Below are positions 1 to 10,489 of a stretch of 64,000 nt of DNA, in pieces. Location of the stretch: contig NC_134095.1 of NCBI RefSeq assembly GCF_000715075.1, positions 53,812,419-53,876,418 of the forward strand, read 5' to 3'. Under the pieces are notes generated by a model. It was not told the origin of the DNA. It saw nothing but the letters and a program-made list of their open reading frames with translations, and ran no database searches. The stretch's first letter is position 1; the number at the start of each line of letters is the position of its first letter. The DNA is from Nicotiana tabacum. Lineage: Eukaryota > Streptophyta > Magnoliopsida > Solanales > Solanaceae. Both the position numbers and the translations under genes were made by a program.

Positions 1-44
1 CTCATAATGGAATTACTATTATGGAAGGAATTATTGTTTTTCCT

Positions 45-1027
45 ATTTCAAATAGGTGAAAATTATTTACATTCCCCAAGTTTACTCTAAGAATCAAACT
101 CATCCTCCAATGTTGAAAATTATCATTTTCATCCTTTCATCCTACGCAATATCTACTTTGCCCTTGACATTTTCAACTCTCCATGTATTCAATACTTTTT
201 TTCTATATTATTTCGATATTTTTTAATGCAGGTATTTATTCATAAGTTAAAAATATTATAATATTATATAATTTAATCTATGTTCAGTAACATTATAAAT
301 AAAATAATTATATTATGAATTTGTTACAAAATATATTGTTACTTTATTATTATTATTATTATTATTATTATTTTAATATTATGTATATTAAAATGCATAT
401 AATGTATGTCAGTGTGTGTGAGAGAGAGAGATTTAAGTTCCACTATTTTTATTATACTCTATGTGTATATAAATTTTTGAGTTTTCATTGTTATTACTAG
501 ATTTTTTTCTAAATTATAATTTAAGTTCATGTTAAGTGTAAGTAGATAATCTTTGCAAATTTATTATAAAATTTACCTCTATTTTACACCCATTATTTTT
601 TTATTACCTGCATTGTATAATTTATAAAATTTTCACTCTCTTTTATTCTCAATTTTGTAAATAAATTGAGTTTTGATTGCTATTAATAATATTACTAAGA
701 CGAGTAATTTATTAATTATAATTTTTATTTTCTCATTTATTTCACTATTGAACATCATTGACTTATATGTTTGACTAGAACTTCTCACTTTTTTTGGTTT
801 CGATAAAAGCTTTTTTAATATATCTATAGGTAAGTCGATACCATAAATGAAAAATTAAAAAATATCATCAGAAAAAAAATAAGAGAAAAAATTGTAGAGG
901 GTAAAATTGGCATTTTAGAAGTCACCTTTGATATGAGGAGTAGAATGATAATTATTCAAAGTTGGATGGTGAGTTTGATTTTTAAAGTAAATTTGGGGAA
1001 TGTAAATGATTTTCACCCATTTCAAAT
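45..1027. mobile_element. Mutator-type non-autonomous element (MITE) with 9-bp TSD
   Basis: The element proper is 54-1018 (965 bp), flanked by a perfect 9-bp direct repeat ATTTCAAAT at 45-53 and 1019-1027. Its ends are long inverted repeats. The left arm starts AGGTGAAAATTATTTACATT and the reverse complement of the right end starts GGGTGAAAATCATTTACATT. Similarity is strong for about 90 bp and fades over the next 40-50. A 9-bp TSD with long TIRs is the signature of the Mutator (MULE) superfamily. The interior is AT-rich, has no transposase and holds a (TTA)n microsatellite, so it would have to be moved in trans. The terminal base differs between the arms (A versus G), so the exact end could shift by one base. 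Confidence 0.85.
344..370. repeat. (TTA)9 microsatellite
   Basis: Nine uninterrupted TTA units inside the Mutator-type element. A short TG/AG dinucleotide run follows at about 411-430. A short open frame over this stretch is a by-product of the repeat. Confidence 0.9.
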
Positions 1028-1256
1028 TGAAAAGTGATGTAAAATCAGACTATTTCCAGCATCATTATACATCATATATATTCGATGAGTTATTTGTAGT
1101 GGTGAGAACTATGATATAGGAAACAATACGATTTTAACATTTAATTAATCACTAAATATAGCATGTAATTTGTATTGAAACTTAATTGCACAATTCACAT
1201 AATCAAGATACATATATACTTTTTCATTGTGAAATTATAATTTTTAAGAAAAAATT
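1028..1256. other. AT-rich spacer, nothing recognised
   Basis: About 230 bp between the Mutator-type element and the TSD of the Tekay-type element. I see no coding potential, repeat ends or RNA gene. Confidence 0.6.
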
Positions 1257-1261
1257 ATTCC

Positions 1262-3346
1262 TGTCATGATCCGGTTTTTCCCACCCTCGGAAGTTGTGAT
1301 GGCGCCTACTAGTGAAAGCTAGGCAAGCCAACCAACTAAATTATTTACCTTATTTTCACTTTAAATCCGTTAACAACTAAGAACCAACAATTAATAAACA
1401 ACATAATTTAATAAGCGGAAGACTAAATTTCAAGTTTTAATAATTTAAGAAAGATGCCAATACCAATCCATATAAGAACTACTCAAGACTGGTGTTATAA
1501 TTTCACAGACTGTCTAGGAATACTACAAATAAAAGTCTGAAAGATTTATTACAATATTGTCTCTGAAATATGAGAAGAAATAGATTAAAAGGATAGGAGA
1601 AGACGCCAAGGCTTGCGGACGCCTGCAGAACTACCTCGGAATCTCCAACTGGACTGAAGGCAATCACCCAAGCTAAGGTCCGAATGCTACTGCTCCGGGT
1701 TCTGCACACAGTGCTAAGTGTAGTATAAGCACAACCGACCCTATGTGCTGGTAAGTGCCTAGCCTAACCTCGGGGAAGTAGTGGCGAGGCTAGGACCAGA
1801 CTACCAAATAAACCTGTGCAGTTGTTTCATATACAATGGAAAGATAGTAGCAGGTATGTACAATTAAGGATGGGAGGGGGAAACATGCTATGGGGAAACA
1901 TCAAATGATAACAGAAAGATAGCGGGTAAATATAAGGTACACCCTAACTCAATTATCAACAAGAATCAGAAATCAAACAAGTGCACGCCATCACGAAGAT
2001 CAGAAATCAAACAAGTGCACGACATCACCCTTCGTTCTTTTACACTCATCCTCACCATAAAATAAATATAAACTGCACGACATCACCCTTCGTGTTTTTA
2101 CTCTCATCCTCACCATAAAATAAACATAAACTGCACGACATCACCCTTCGTGCTTTTACTCTCATCCTCACCATAAAATAAATATAATCGGCACGGAATG
2201 GTACATCGTGCGGCACGACATCACCCTTCGTGCTTTACACTCTTCCTCACATTACATGGCATCACACTTCGTACTTTAACGCTCTCTCACCAAAACAATA
2301 CACGACATTATCCTTCGTGCTTTACACTCTTCCTCACCCAAACAACAAATACAACCAATAAGGCAAGGAAATAAATGAATCATAATAAAATCCCGGCAAG
2401 TGAACAATATCAAAGCAACAACATCCCGGCAAGGGAACAATATTAAAAGCAACAATGTCCCGGCAAGGGAACAACACCATAATCTTCTTCTCTTTTTCAC
2501 ATTTACTCTACAACTCGATTCACAATTTTAGCCAATGCTTTATAAGGTTTAATTGCCAGTTATACTTCCACAAATCACTTTACAACTTGAACCAACGCTC
2601 TTCAATGTTCAAATATCAATATTCTTTCCACAAACCTTACTTAACAATAGCAATCATCACATTAGGCATGAACAATACAAACGGAGTCACATTAATCATA
2701 ACATAAGACTCACGGGCATGCTTGACACCAACGTATAGATACTCGTCACCATGCCTATACGTCGTACTCAACAAATAACACATAGCAAATAGGACACAAA
2801 TCCTAATCCCTCAAGCTAAGGTTAGACCAAACACTTACCTCGATGCCACGAACACAACTCAAGCCTCAACTATCGCTTTACCTCTTGATTACCACCAACT
2901 CGCTCGTATCTAGCCACAAGTTACTTAATTATATTAATAAATACTAAATGAATCAATTCTAATGCATCAAAATAAGTTTTCTAAAGTTTTTCCTAAAAAT
3001 TCAAAAATTAACCCCGGACCCGCTTGGTCCAAACACGAAATTCGGACAAAAACCTGATTACCCATTCACCTCCGAGCCAGGATATATAATTGATTTTGGA
3101 ATCCGACCTCAATTTGAGGTCTAAATCCTCAAATTTTAATATTCTTAGGTTTTACCCAAATTTCCCAATTCCACCATGAAAACCCTAGATTCTAGGATGA
3201 AATCTTGTAAAAAGAAGTTAAGGAGTAAAGAAAATAAGTTAGACTCAAGTCAAATAAACACCATTTTCACCAAATTTCACAATTATCTTTCATAGGTAAA
3301 AAGATAGGTTTTAAGGCCTCGAGACAATGAATTTACTGACATCACA
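1262..3346 (-). repeat. 3' LTR of the Tekay-type element
   Basis: On the plus strand this copy begins TGTCATGATCCGG and ends TGACATCACA. It matches the right-hand copy starting at 7798. Compared with that copy it lacks two blocks: one corresponding to about 12060-12800 and one to about 12860-13200. It is therefore about 1 kb shorter than its partner. It contains a 58-bp tandem repeat array at 2017-2340. Since both LTRs were identical at insertion, the losses are later deletions here, unless the element was already recombinant. Confidence 0.88.
2017..2340. repeat. 58-bp tandem repeats in LTR
   Basis: Units start with GCACGACATC at 2017, 2075 and 2133, exactly 58 bp apart. More diverged units begin near 2191, 2213, 2250 and 2300. 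Each unit carries GCACGA and TCGTGC (or close variants) 9 bp apart, a short inverted repeat. Confidence 0.85.
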
Positions 3347-3358
3347 TTCTCCACCTCT
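3347..3358 (-). other. Polypurine tract of the Tekay-type element
   Basis: Read on the minus strand, AGAGGTGGAGAA sits directly before the start of the 3' LTR (TGTGATG). This is the expected place and composition for the plus-strand DNA synthesis primer. Confidence 0.75.
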
Positions 3359-3584
3359 AAAACAACCGTTCGTCCTTGAACGGACATAAGAAGGAAGTAC
3401 CTGATTCGGAAAAAAGATGGGGATAACGGCTCCGCATATTAGACTCAGACTCCCAGGTCGATGCCTCAGCAGGCTGACCTCTCCACTGAATACGAACAGA
3501 AGGGAAACTCTTCGATCTCAATTGACAAACTTACAGGTCTAGAATTGCTACCGGCACCTCCTCATATGACAAGTCCTAGTCCAA
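3359..3584 (-). pseudogene. Chromodomain at end of Tekay-type pol
   Basis: The minus-strand translation between the integrase C-terminus and the polypurine tract contains QLRSK, then IQWRGQPAEASTWESES and MRSRYPHLF. This is the chromodomain pattern found at the C-terminus of Tekay/Del integrases, where it is thought to direct insertion into particular chromatin. It is separated from the integrase by in-frame stops, so this copy is not functional. Confidence 0.8.
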
Positions 3585-4658
3585 CTAGATAGTGCTGAAG
3601 TCCAACACGTGGGATGGATCGCCGTGATACTTCCGAAGCATGGACACGTGAAACACTGGATGCATGACTGATAAACGCGGTGGCAACGCAAGTCTGTAAA
3701 CCACCTCTCCTACTCGATCAAAAATCTCAAATGGGCTAATGAACCTAGGACTAAGCTTGCCCTTCTTTCCAAATCTCATCACGCCCTTCATAGGCGACAC
3801 CTAATGTAGTACTCGCTCACCGACCATGAATGCCGAATCACAAACCTTACGGTCGGCATAACTCTTTTGCCTGGACTGAGCTATACGAAGCCTATTCTGA
3901 ATGATCCTGACCTTGTCCAAGGCATCCCACACCAGATCCGTACCCAATAATCGAGCCTCTCCCGGCTCAAACCATCCAACCGGCGACCGACACCGCCTAC
4001 CATACAATGCCTCATAAGGAGTCATCTGGATACTCGACTGGTAGCTGTTGTTGTAAGCAAACTCCGCTAAAGGAAAAAACTGATCCCACGAGCCTCCAAA
4101 GTCAATGACACAAGTTCGGAGCATATCCTCCAAAATCTGAATAGTGCATTCAGACTGTCTGTCCGTCTGAGTATGAAATGTTGTGCTCAACACAACCCGC
4201 ATGCCCAACTCACGCTGAACTACTCTCCAGAACTACGAGTTAAACTACGTACCTCGATAAGATATAATAGACACGGGCACACCATGAAGACGAACAATCT
4301 CCCGGACATAGATCTCAGCTAGCCTCTCAGAAGAATAAGAGACTGCCATAGGAATGAAGTGTGCTGACTTGGTCAGCCTATCAACAATAACCCACACCGC
4401 ATCGAACTTCCTCTGAGTCCTTGGGAGTCCAACAATGAAGTCCATAGTGATACTCTCCCACTTCCACTCAGGAATCTCAATCTTCTGGAATAAACCACCA
4501 GGTCTCTGATGCTCGTACTTAACCTGCTGACAATTCAAACACCGAGCCATAAATGCAACAATATCCTTCTTCATCCTCCTCCACCAATAATGCTGTCGAA
4601 AATCCTAACACATCTTCGCGGCGCCCGGATGAATAGAGTATCGGGAACTATGGGCCTC
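3585..4658 (-). pseudogene. Integrase of Tekay-type element, broken
   Basis: The minus strand shows three open pieces (4245-4574, 3801-4208, 3585-3800). The first has the end of the zinc-binding region (ARCLNCQQVK) and the first catalytic aspartate (TMDFIVGLP). The segment that normally reads SDRGT is SYRGT here, so the second catalytic Asp has become Tyr. The second piece contains the catalytic Glu region (QSECTIQ) and YNNSYQSSIQMTPYEALYGR. The third contains the conserved HPVFHVSMLRKY motif. Stops near 3801 and 4210-4245 separate the pieces. The protein would insert element cDNA into the nuclear genome, but this copy cannot. Confidence 0.88.
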
Positions 4659-5369
4659 CTATAAAATTAACTCCCATAGACCATCCACATTAGGCACACA
4701 AACTCGACAATGCAGCCTCAAAACTCCATCATCTCCTAAGGTAACCTGCTTGGCACCTCCGTGCTGCACCGTGTCCCTAAGGACACACATATGAGGATCA
4801 TCATACAGCCGATATCGGATATGCTCCAATAATGAAGACCGAACGACTGTGCAATCTAACACACGACTGGGCTCAGAAACATCCAACCTCACGAACTGAT
4901 TGGCTAAAGCCTGAACATCCAAAGCAAGTGGTCTCTCACCGACCGAAATATACACGAGACTGCCCATACTAGCTGACTTCCTACTCAAAGTATTGACCAC
5001 CATGTTGGTTTTTCCCGGGTGATATACGATGGTGATATGATAGTCCTTTAATAGCTCTAACCACCTTCTCTGCCTCAAATTTAGCTCCTTCTGCTTGAAC
5101 AAATACTGTAGATTGTTGTGATCCGTGAACACCTCACATGCCACGCCATACAGATAATGCCTCCAAATCTTCAATGCGTGAACAATGGCTGCTAACTCCA
5201 AATCATGAACCGGATAGTTCTTCTCATGAATTTTCAACTGCCGCGAAGCATAGGCAATGACCTTGCCATCCTGCATTAACATCGTACCAAGTCTAATACG
5301 AGATACATCACAATAAACTAGATAAGGCCTTGAACATGTGGGCAAAACCAGCACCGATGCCGCAGTCAA
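4659..5369 (-). pseudogene. RNase H and RT connection of Tekay-type element
   Basis: One open frame of 236 codons on the minus strand. It starts in the RT/RNase H connection and runs through [48 protein letters not shown] and [18 protein letters not shown], the RNase H landmarks of Ty3 elements. The C-terminal part leads into the integrase zinc finger, where a stop falls at the 4659 end. It is the longest uninterrupted frame of this element. Confidence 0.88.
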
Positions 5370-6141
5370 AGCTGTCTTGAGCTTTTGAAAGCTCGCCTCA
5401 GACTCGTCCGACCATCTAAACTAGGCACCCTTCTGGGAACCTGGTCATCGGGGCTGCAATATATGAAAAACCCTCCACAAACCGACGATAATAGCCTGCC
5501 AATCCCAAGAAACTCCGGATCTCTGTAGCTGATGTGGATCTAGGCTAGTCCTTGACTGCCTCTATCTTCTTTGGATCTACTTGAATACCCTCTGCTGAAA
5601 CAACATGACCCAAGAAAGTAACTGAACTCAACCAGAACTCACTTCGAAAACTTAGCATACAACTGACTATCTCTCAAAGTCTGAAGAACCACTCTCAGAT
5701 GCTGCTCGTGCTCCTCTCGGCTGCAGGAATAGATCAAAATATCGTCAATAAAGACTATCACGAACGAATCCAAGTAACGCCTGAACACTCGGTTCATCAA
5801 ATCTATGAAAGCTGCTGGAGCATTTGTCAACCCGAATAACATCACCAAGAACTCATAATGCCCGTACTGAGTGAGGAAAGCTGTCTTAGGGACATCGGAT
5901 GCCCTAATCCTCAACTAATAGTAGCCAGATCTCAAGTAAATCTTGGAAAACACTTTGGCACCCTGAAGCTGGTCAAACAAATCATCAATCCTAGGCAATG
6001 GATACTTATTCTTGATTGTAACCTTGTTCAACTGCCAGTAATCTATACACATTCGCATCGATCCATCCTTCTTCTTAACAAACAGCACCAGCGCATCCCA
6101 AGGCGAGACACTAGGTCTAATGACGCCTTTTTAAGCAAGTC
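5370..6141 (-). pseudogene. Reverse transcriptase of Tekay-type element, broken
   Basis: The best-preserved piece is 5639-5914 (minus), with [35 protein letters not shown] and the catalytic FIDDILIYS motif. The finger region lies at about 5915-6140 and the thumb at about 5400-5638. Both are recognisable but split by frameshifts and stops. The catalytic Asp pair is intact, but the domain as a whole is not readable in one frame. Confidence 0.87.
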
Positions 6142-6831
6142 CTACAACTGCTCCTTCAACTCTTTCAATTCAGGTGGGACCATACGGTACGACGGGATAT
6201 AAATGGGCTGGGTGTCCGAAGCCAAATCAATGCAGAAGTCAATATCCCTGTCGGATGGCATACCCGGCAGGTCTGAAGGAAATACCTCAGGAAACTCACG
6301 AACAATAGGCACAGAATCAATAGAAGGAACCTCGGTACTAGAATCACGAACATATGCCAAATAGGCCAAACACCCCTTCTCGACCATACGCCGAGCCTTC
6401 ACATATAAGATAACACTATGGGTAGAATGATCAAGAGTTCCTCTCCATTCTAAACGAGGCAACCCCGACAAGGCTAAGGTCACAGTCTTGGCATGATAGT
6501 CCAAGATAGCGTGGTAAGGTGATAACCAGTCCATTCCTAATATGACATCAAAATCAACCATGTCTAGAAGTAACAAGTCTACTCGAGTCTCAAGACCCCC
6601 AATCACAACTATACAAGAACGATGGACATTGTCTACCATAATAGAATCACCCACCAGTGTAGACACATATACATGAGCACTCAAAGAATCACTAGGCATG
6701 ATCAAATACGGTGCAAAATAAGATGACATATAGGAGTACGTAGATCCTGGATCAAATAGAACTGAAGCATCTATACTACATACCAGAATAGTACCTGTGA
6801 TAACTGCGTTGGAAGCCTCAGCCTCGGGCAT
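6142..6831 (-). pseudogene. Aspartic protease region of Tekay-type pol
   Basis: A 229-codon minus-strand frame. Near residue 22 it has SVLFDPGSTYSYMSSYFAPY, the retropepsin active-site region of Tekay elements (DPGS in place of the commoner DTGA). VDFDVILGMDWLSPYHAI follows, the flap-proximal GMDWL motif. The C-terminus reaches into the RT start (YRMVPPELKELKEQL). It would cut the gag-pol polyprotein. This segment looks intact, but frames on both sides are broken. Confidence 0.88.
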
Positions 6832-7492
6832 GGCTGGAAGAGTATAACATCGGGGCTGGGGCCCACCACCTTGAACTACATCTCTGGGATGGCCTACTGT
6901 TGGATGGCCTCCACCTCTAGCGGCCTGACCTCCACCTCTAGTACCTCCACCTCCACCTCTAGCTGGCTGAGCGGGCTATAGAACACTCAATGCCTGAACC
7001 ATGGCACGAGAACCCTAATGCTAAGAATTGCTCGATGCTTGAGGGAAAAATCTAGCAATATGCCCTATCTCTCCACAAGTATAACAAGCCCTCGGCTACT
7101 GAGACTGCTGACCTTGACGACCTGAATGACCACCCCGAAAACTCTAAAGCAGCGGTGCACTGATAGGAGTTGGTGATGCACTGTAGGATTGCTGATTAGA
7201 ATACTGCATATGAGAACCACGGCCACCTGAAACACTGTGAGAAACCTGAAGTGCTAACTGAAAAGGCCTAGGAGGATGGCCTCTACCATACGAATCCCCG
7301 CCTCCAGACGAGGCGCCACTAAATCTGCTTGAATGACGAGGCCTCTTGTCAGACCCCTGACCAACTCCCCGCGATAAAACCATCTCAACTCTCTTGGCCA
7401 CATTGGCCGCCTCCTTAAAGGAAATCTCACTCCCCGTATCCTTAGCCATCTAAAGTCGAATAGGCTGAATAAGCCCCTCAATGGACCTCCTC

Positions 7493-7527
<35 letters not shown>

Positions 7528-7782
7528 TGGGAAGTATAAGTAGAGCATGAAAAGCCAAATCAATAAATCTGGTCTAGTACTGTATAACAGTCATGAAACC
7601 CTACTGGAGATGCTTAAACTGCCTCTGATAAATCTCTCTCTGAGTGATGGGAAGAAACTTCTCCAAAAATAGCTTGGAAAACTGCTCCCAAGTCAAAGCT
7701 GGTGACCCAACTGGTCTAGCCAAACAATAATCCTTCCACCAAGTCTTGGCGGATCCAGATAAGTTAAAAGTAGCAACCTAGA
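6832..7782 (-). pseudogene. gag of Tekay-type element, N-terminally deleted
   Basis: The minus-strand translation just after the primer site starts in mid-gag (AKTWWKDYCLARPVGSPALT, then FLEKFLPITQRE). The leader and the first part of gag are therefore missing. An open piece at 7144-7449 carries MAKDTGSEISFKEAANVAKR and a G/S/R-rich tail. A zinc knuckle CYTCGEIGHIARFF lies at about 7047-7091 with its final Cys replaced by Phe. A (CT)n(CA)n microsatellite at 7493-7527 has replaced conserved codons. Gag normally forms the particle and binds element RNA. Confidence 0.85.
7493..7527. repeat. (CT)9(CA)n microsatellite inside gag
   Basis: An 18-bp CT run followed by a 17-bp CA run interrupts the gag frame of the Tekay-type element. 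In the minus frame it reads as alternating V/C then R/E residues. Confidence 0.9.
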
Positions 7783-7794
7783 GCTCTGATACCA
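7783..7794 (-). other. Primer binding site, initiator tRNA-Met
   Basis: The minus strand reads TGGTATCAGAGC, the 12 nt complementary to the 3' end of plant initiator tRNA-Met. It lies 3 nt inside the 5' LTR boundary and fixes the direction of the element. Confidence 0.93.
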
Positions 7795-8514
7795 ACTTGT
7801 CACGACCCGGTTTTTTCCACCCTCGGGAGTCGTGATGACGCCTACTAGTGAAAGCTAGGCAGGCCAACCAACTAAATTATTTACCTTGTTTCCACTTTAA
7901 ATACGTTAACAACTAAGAACCAAATTAATAAACAATATAATGTAATAAACGGAAGACTAAATTTCAAGTTTTAACAATTTAAGAAAGATGCCAATACTAA
8001 TCCATACAAGAACTACCCAAGACTGGTGTCACAATTTCACAGACTGTCTAGGAATACTACAAATCAAAGTCTGAAAGATTTATTACAATACTGTCTCTAA
8101 AATATGAGAAGAAATAGACTAAAAGGATAGGAGAAGACGCCAAGGCCCGCGGACGCCTGCAGAACTACCTCAGAATTTCTGACTAGACTGAAGGCAGCCA
8201 CCCAAACTAAGGTCCGAATGCTGCTGCTCCGGAATCTGCACATAGTGCTGAGTGTAGTATCAGCACAACCAACCCCATGTGCTGTTAAGTACCTAGCCTA
8301 ACCTTGGCGAAGTAGTGATGAAGCTAGGACTAGACTACCAAATAAACCTGTGCAGTTGTTTCATATACAACGGAAAGATAGTAGCATGTATGTACAGTTA
8401 AGGATGGGAGGGGGAAACATGCCGTGTGGAGACATCAAATGATAACAAAAAGACAACAGGTAAATATAAAGGACACCATAACTCAATTATCAACAAGAAT
8501 CAGAAATCAAAAAA

Positions 8515-8790
8515 GTGCATGGCATCACTCTTCGTACTTTTACTCTCATCCTCACCATAAAATAAACATAAACTGCACGGCATCACCCTTCGTGCTTTTA
8601 CTCTCATCCTCACCATAAAATAAATATAATCAGCACGGAATGGTATATTGTGCGTGCAAAACATCACCCTTCATGCTTTACACTCTTCCTCACATTACAC
8701 GGGATCACCCTTCATGCTTTAACGCTCTCTCAACAAAACAATACACGACATTACCCTTCATGCTTTACACTCTTCCTCACCCAAACAACA
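8515..8790. repeat. 58-bp tandem repeats, second LTR copy
   Basis: The same unit as at 2017-2340 (GCACGGCATCACCC..., CTCATCCTCACCATAAAATAAA). This copy appears to have one unit fewer. Confidence 0.8.
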
Positions 8791-9077
8791 AACACAACCA
8801 ATAAGGGCAAGGAAATAAATGAATCATAATAAAATCCCTGCAAGGGAACAATATCAAAGCAACAACATCGGGCAATGGAACAATATTAAAAGCAACAATG
8901 TCCTGGCAAGGGAATAATACAATATTCCTCTTCTCTTTTTCATATTTACTCCACAACTCGATTCATAATTTGAGACAATTGTCATGACCCGCCACATCAT
9001 CATGCCACGTAGGTGCCACTTAGCACATATTTTTGCCATATGGAAGGGCTATATAAGTTAGGGAAAAGATCTTGGTG

Positions 9078-9090
9078 GAATATTCTAGAA
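9078..9090 (+). promoter_or_regulatory. Perfect heat-shock element in LTR
   Basis: GAATATTCTAGAA matches GAAnnTTCnnGAA, three alternating heat-shock-factor half sites. It lies 239 nt before the TATA box. The same 13 bp are conserved in the other LTR at 10879-10891. Binding is inferred from the motif only. Confidence 0.6.
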
Positions 9091-9230
9091 CTATGGATAA
9101 TTTCCTTAGAAAAGTTCTAGATATTTATGCTTTTGTAGGAAGGTTCTAGAGTAATATAGAGGTTTCCTTAGGAAGACACTAGAACCCTATAGAATTGTTA
9201 GGAAAATCCTTAGAAGAATCTAGCTGTGTA

Positions 9231-9243
9231 GAATATTCTAGAG
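9231..9243 (+). promoter_or_regulatory. Near-perfect heat-shock element in LTR
   Basis: GAATATTCTAGAG has two exact half sites and a third with one mismatch, 86 nt before the TATA box. It is conserved in the 3' LTR at 11032-11044. Confidence 0.5.
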
Positions 9244-9316
9244 AAGGGACCTAGTTGTAAATATGGAAAGACTTGTAGAACAATTATTATTTACATACTA
9301 GCCCCTAGGTGATTAG

Positions 9317-9324
9317 TATAAATA
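9317..9324 (+). promoter_or_regulatory. TATA box of the mini-element LTR
   Basis: TATAAATA followed by GGGAGCATTC, identical in the 3' LTR at 11118-11125. It sits where the U3/R boundary would be expected, leaving about 220 nt of R-U5. Confidence 0.75.
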
Positions 9325-9550
9325 GGGAGCATTCATTTGTAATTCATCAACCAAGCAAATAATTCAAGTTCTCTCTAATAAAAAGCTTCCTTTAACAATT
9401 CTCCTGTGTTCTTTCTTTCATTCTCTTAGCGATCTTGAGTGTAGTAAGGCTGACTTGGCATAACAAGAACGTGAGCAGGGTGTCCAAGATCGTGAGCGAG
9501 TTGTCAAGTGCTGCACATGTACTTAGTTTAAGACTAAGGACGTGACAACG

Positions 9551-9562
9551 TGGTATCAGAGC
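9551..9562 (+). other. Primer binding site, initiator tRNA-Met
   Basis: TGGTATCAGAGC begins 3 nt after the 5' LTR ends. Confidence 0.93.
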
Positions 9563-9630
9563 AAAGGTTATGACTAAGGAATGTTAGAAAGAATACAAGA
9601 GATTGCTAGAAGGAAGTTTTGTAGGGAAGC

Positions 9631-10478
9631 ATGGCCGGAATTACCAAGGACTTGGTACTTGCAGAAGGGATCAACGCGAAGGTCCCTAAGCGAAAGTAGT
9701 ATGGTAGTGCATGGGACGCACACGAGGTGGCAGATTGGCGGAAGCTAAGGAAGCTCCGACAGAGGCTACAATTCGGGAGTATGTGCGCGAGTTCACTACC
9801 TTAATGCTGCAAATCTCGTCGTTGTCTGGGGAAGGTTTCCTCTTCTACTTCATAGATGGGTTGCGAAATTGGGCAAACCGGAAGTTAAGAAGACATCAAG
9901 TAGCCAACGTGAACGGGGCCATCGGAGTAGCCTAGTCACTTGTTGACTTCAAGATGGAGCCTTCCAAGTCCAAAGAAGGCAACACCGAGAGGGATGAGGG
10001 AGATCATGATGAGGACAATGGGAAATGCATAGCCGAGGTATACAAGGGTAACGACAAGGGGCCATCTCATAAGGGACAGGGGTCCAAGAGCAATGGCAAG
10101 GGGCCTAAAAATGGTAGGGAGTATGTGCCTAAAGGAGGGTGCTACTTCTGTGAAGGATCACATCAGGCAAGTGAATGCTCAGAGCTGGGGAAGCTTGCAG
10201 CAATGATAAGGAACTTTGATCAAGCACATAAGGATGACACAGGGGGAACCGCCTGTATTGGAGGGATGCGCTTGGAATCTAAGCCGAAAATAGGGGATTC
10301 CAAAGCGTATCTTGGCACCATGCAAATGGAGCATGGTGGCAGCAAGAAGAGTTGGACGAACATAGTTAAAGAGGATGGCGAGTTATCAAGTGATGGCATG
10401 CTATCGAACTCAGACGATGCACCAAGCAGAGGGTTCAAGTTTGCCATTAAGGCTGGACCACGGAGGGCAGCTAAATAG
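9631..10478 (+). pseudogene. Shortened gag of the mini-element
   Basis: The likely start is ATG at 9631. The first 22 codons are followed by a stop, and the frame then continues into an N-terminal gag motif (GSAWDAHEVADW). After an apparent internal deletion and frame change near 9745, the next frame reads YVREFTTLMLQISSLSGE and LRNWANRKLRR, typical chromoviral gag. One in-frame stop (9933-9935) precedes a charged Lys/Gly-rich segment and the zinc knuckle CYFCEGSHQASEC (C-X2-C-X3-H-X4-C, the Galadriel-type spacing). About 90 acidic residues after the knuckle match nothing I recognise. It would bind element RNA. With the stop and deletion it may be inactive, or rely on gag supplied in trans. 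Confidence 0.75.
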
Positions 10479-10489
10479 GGAGTGGAAGC

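Larger units (their letters stand above)
8980..9547 (+). repeat. 5' LTR of the mini-element
   Basis: Begins TGTCATGACCCGCC and ends GGACGTGACA. Its first part holds several TTCTAGA/GAATATTC motifs, including a perfect heat-shock element. A TATA box follows at 9317-9324. Confidence 0.93.

Noticed and set aside
315..500. Tyr-rich 61-residue ORF
   Set aside because: It is mostly a translated (TTA)n repeat inside a MITE.
1503..2500. Short minus-strand ORFs in the left LTR
   Set aside because: They fall in LTR sequence and tandem repeats and are not preserved in the right LTR copy.
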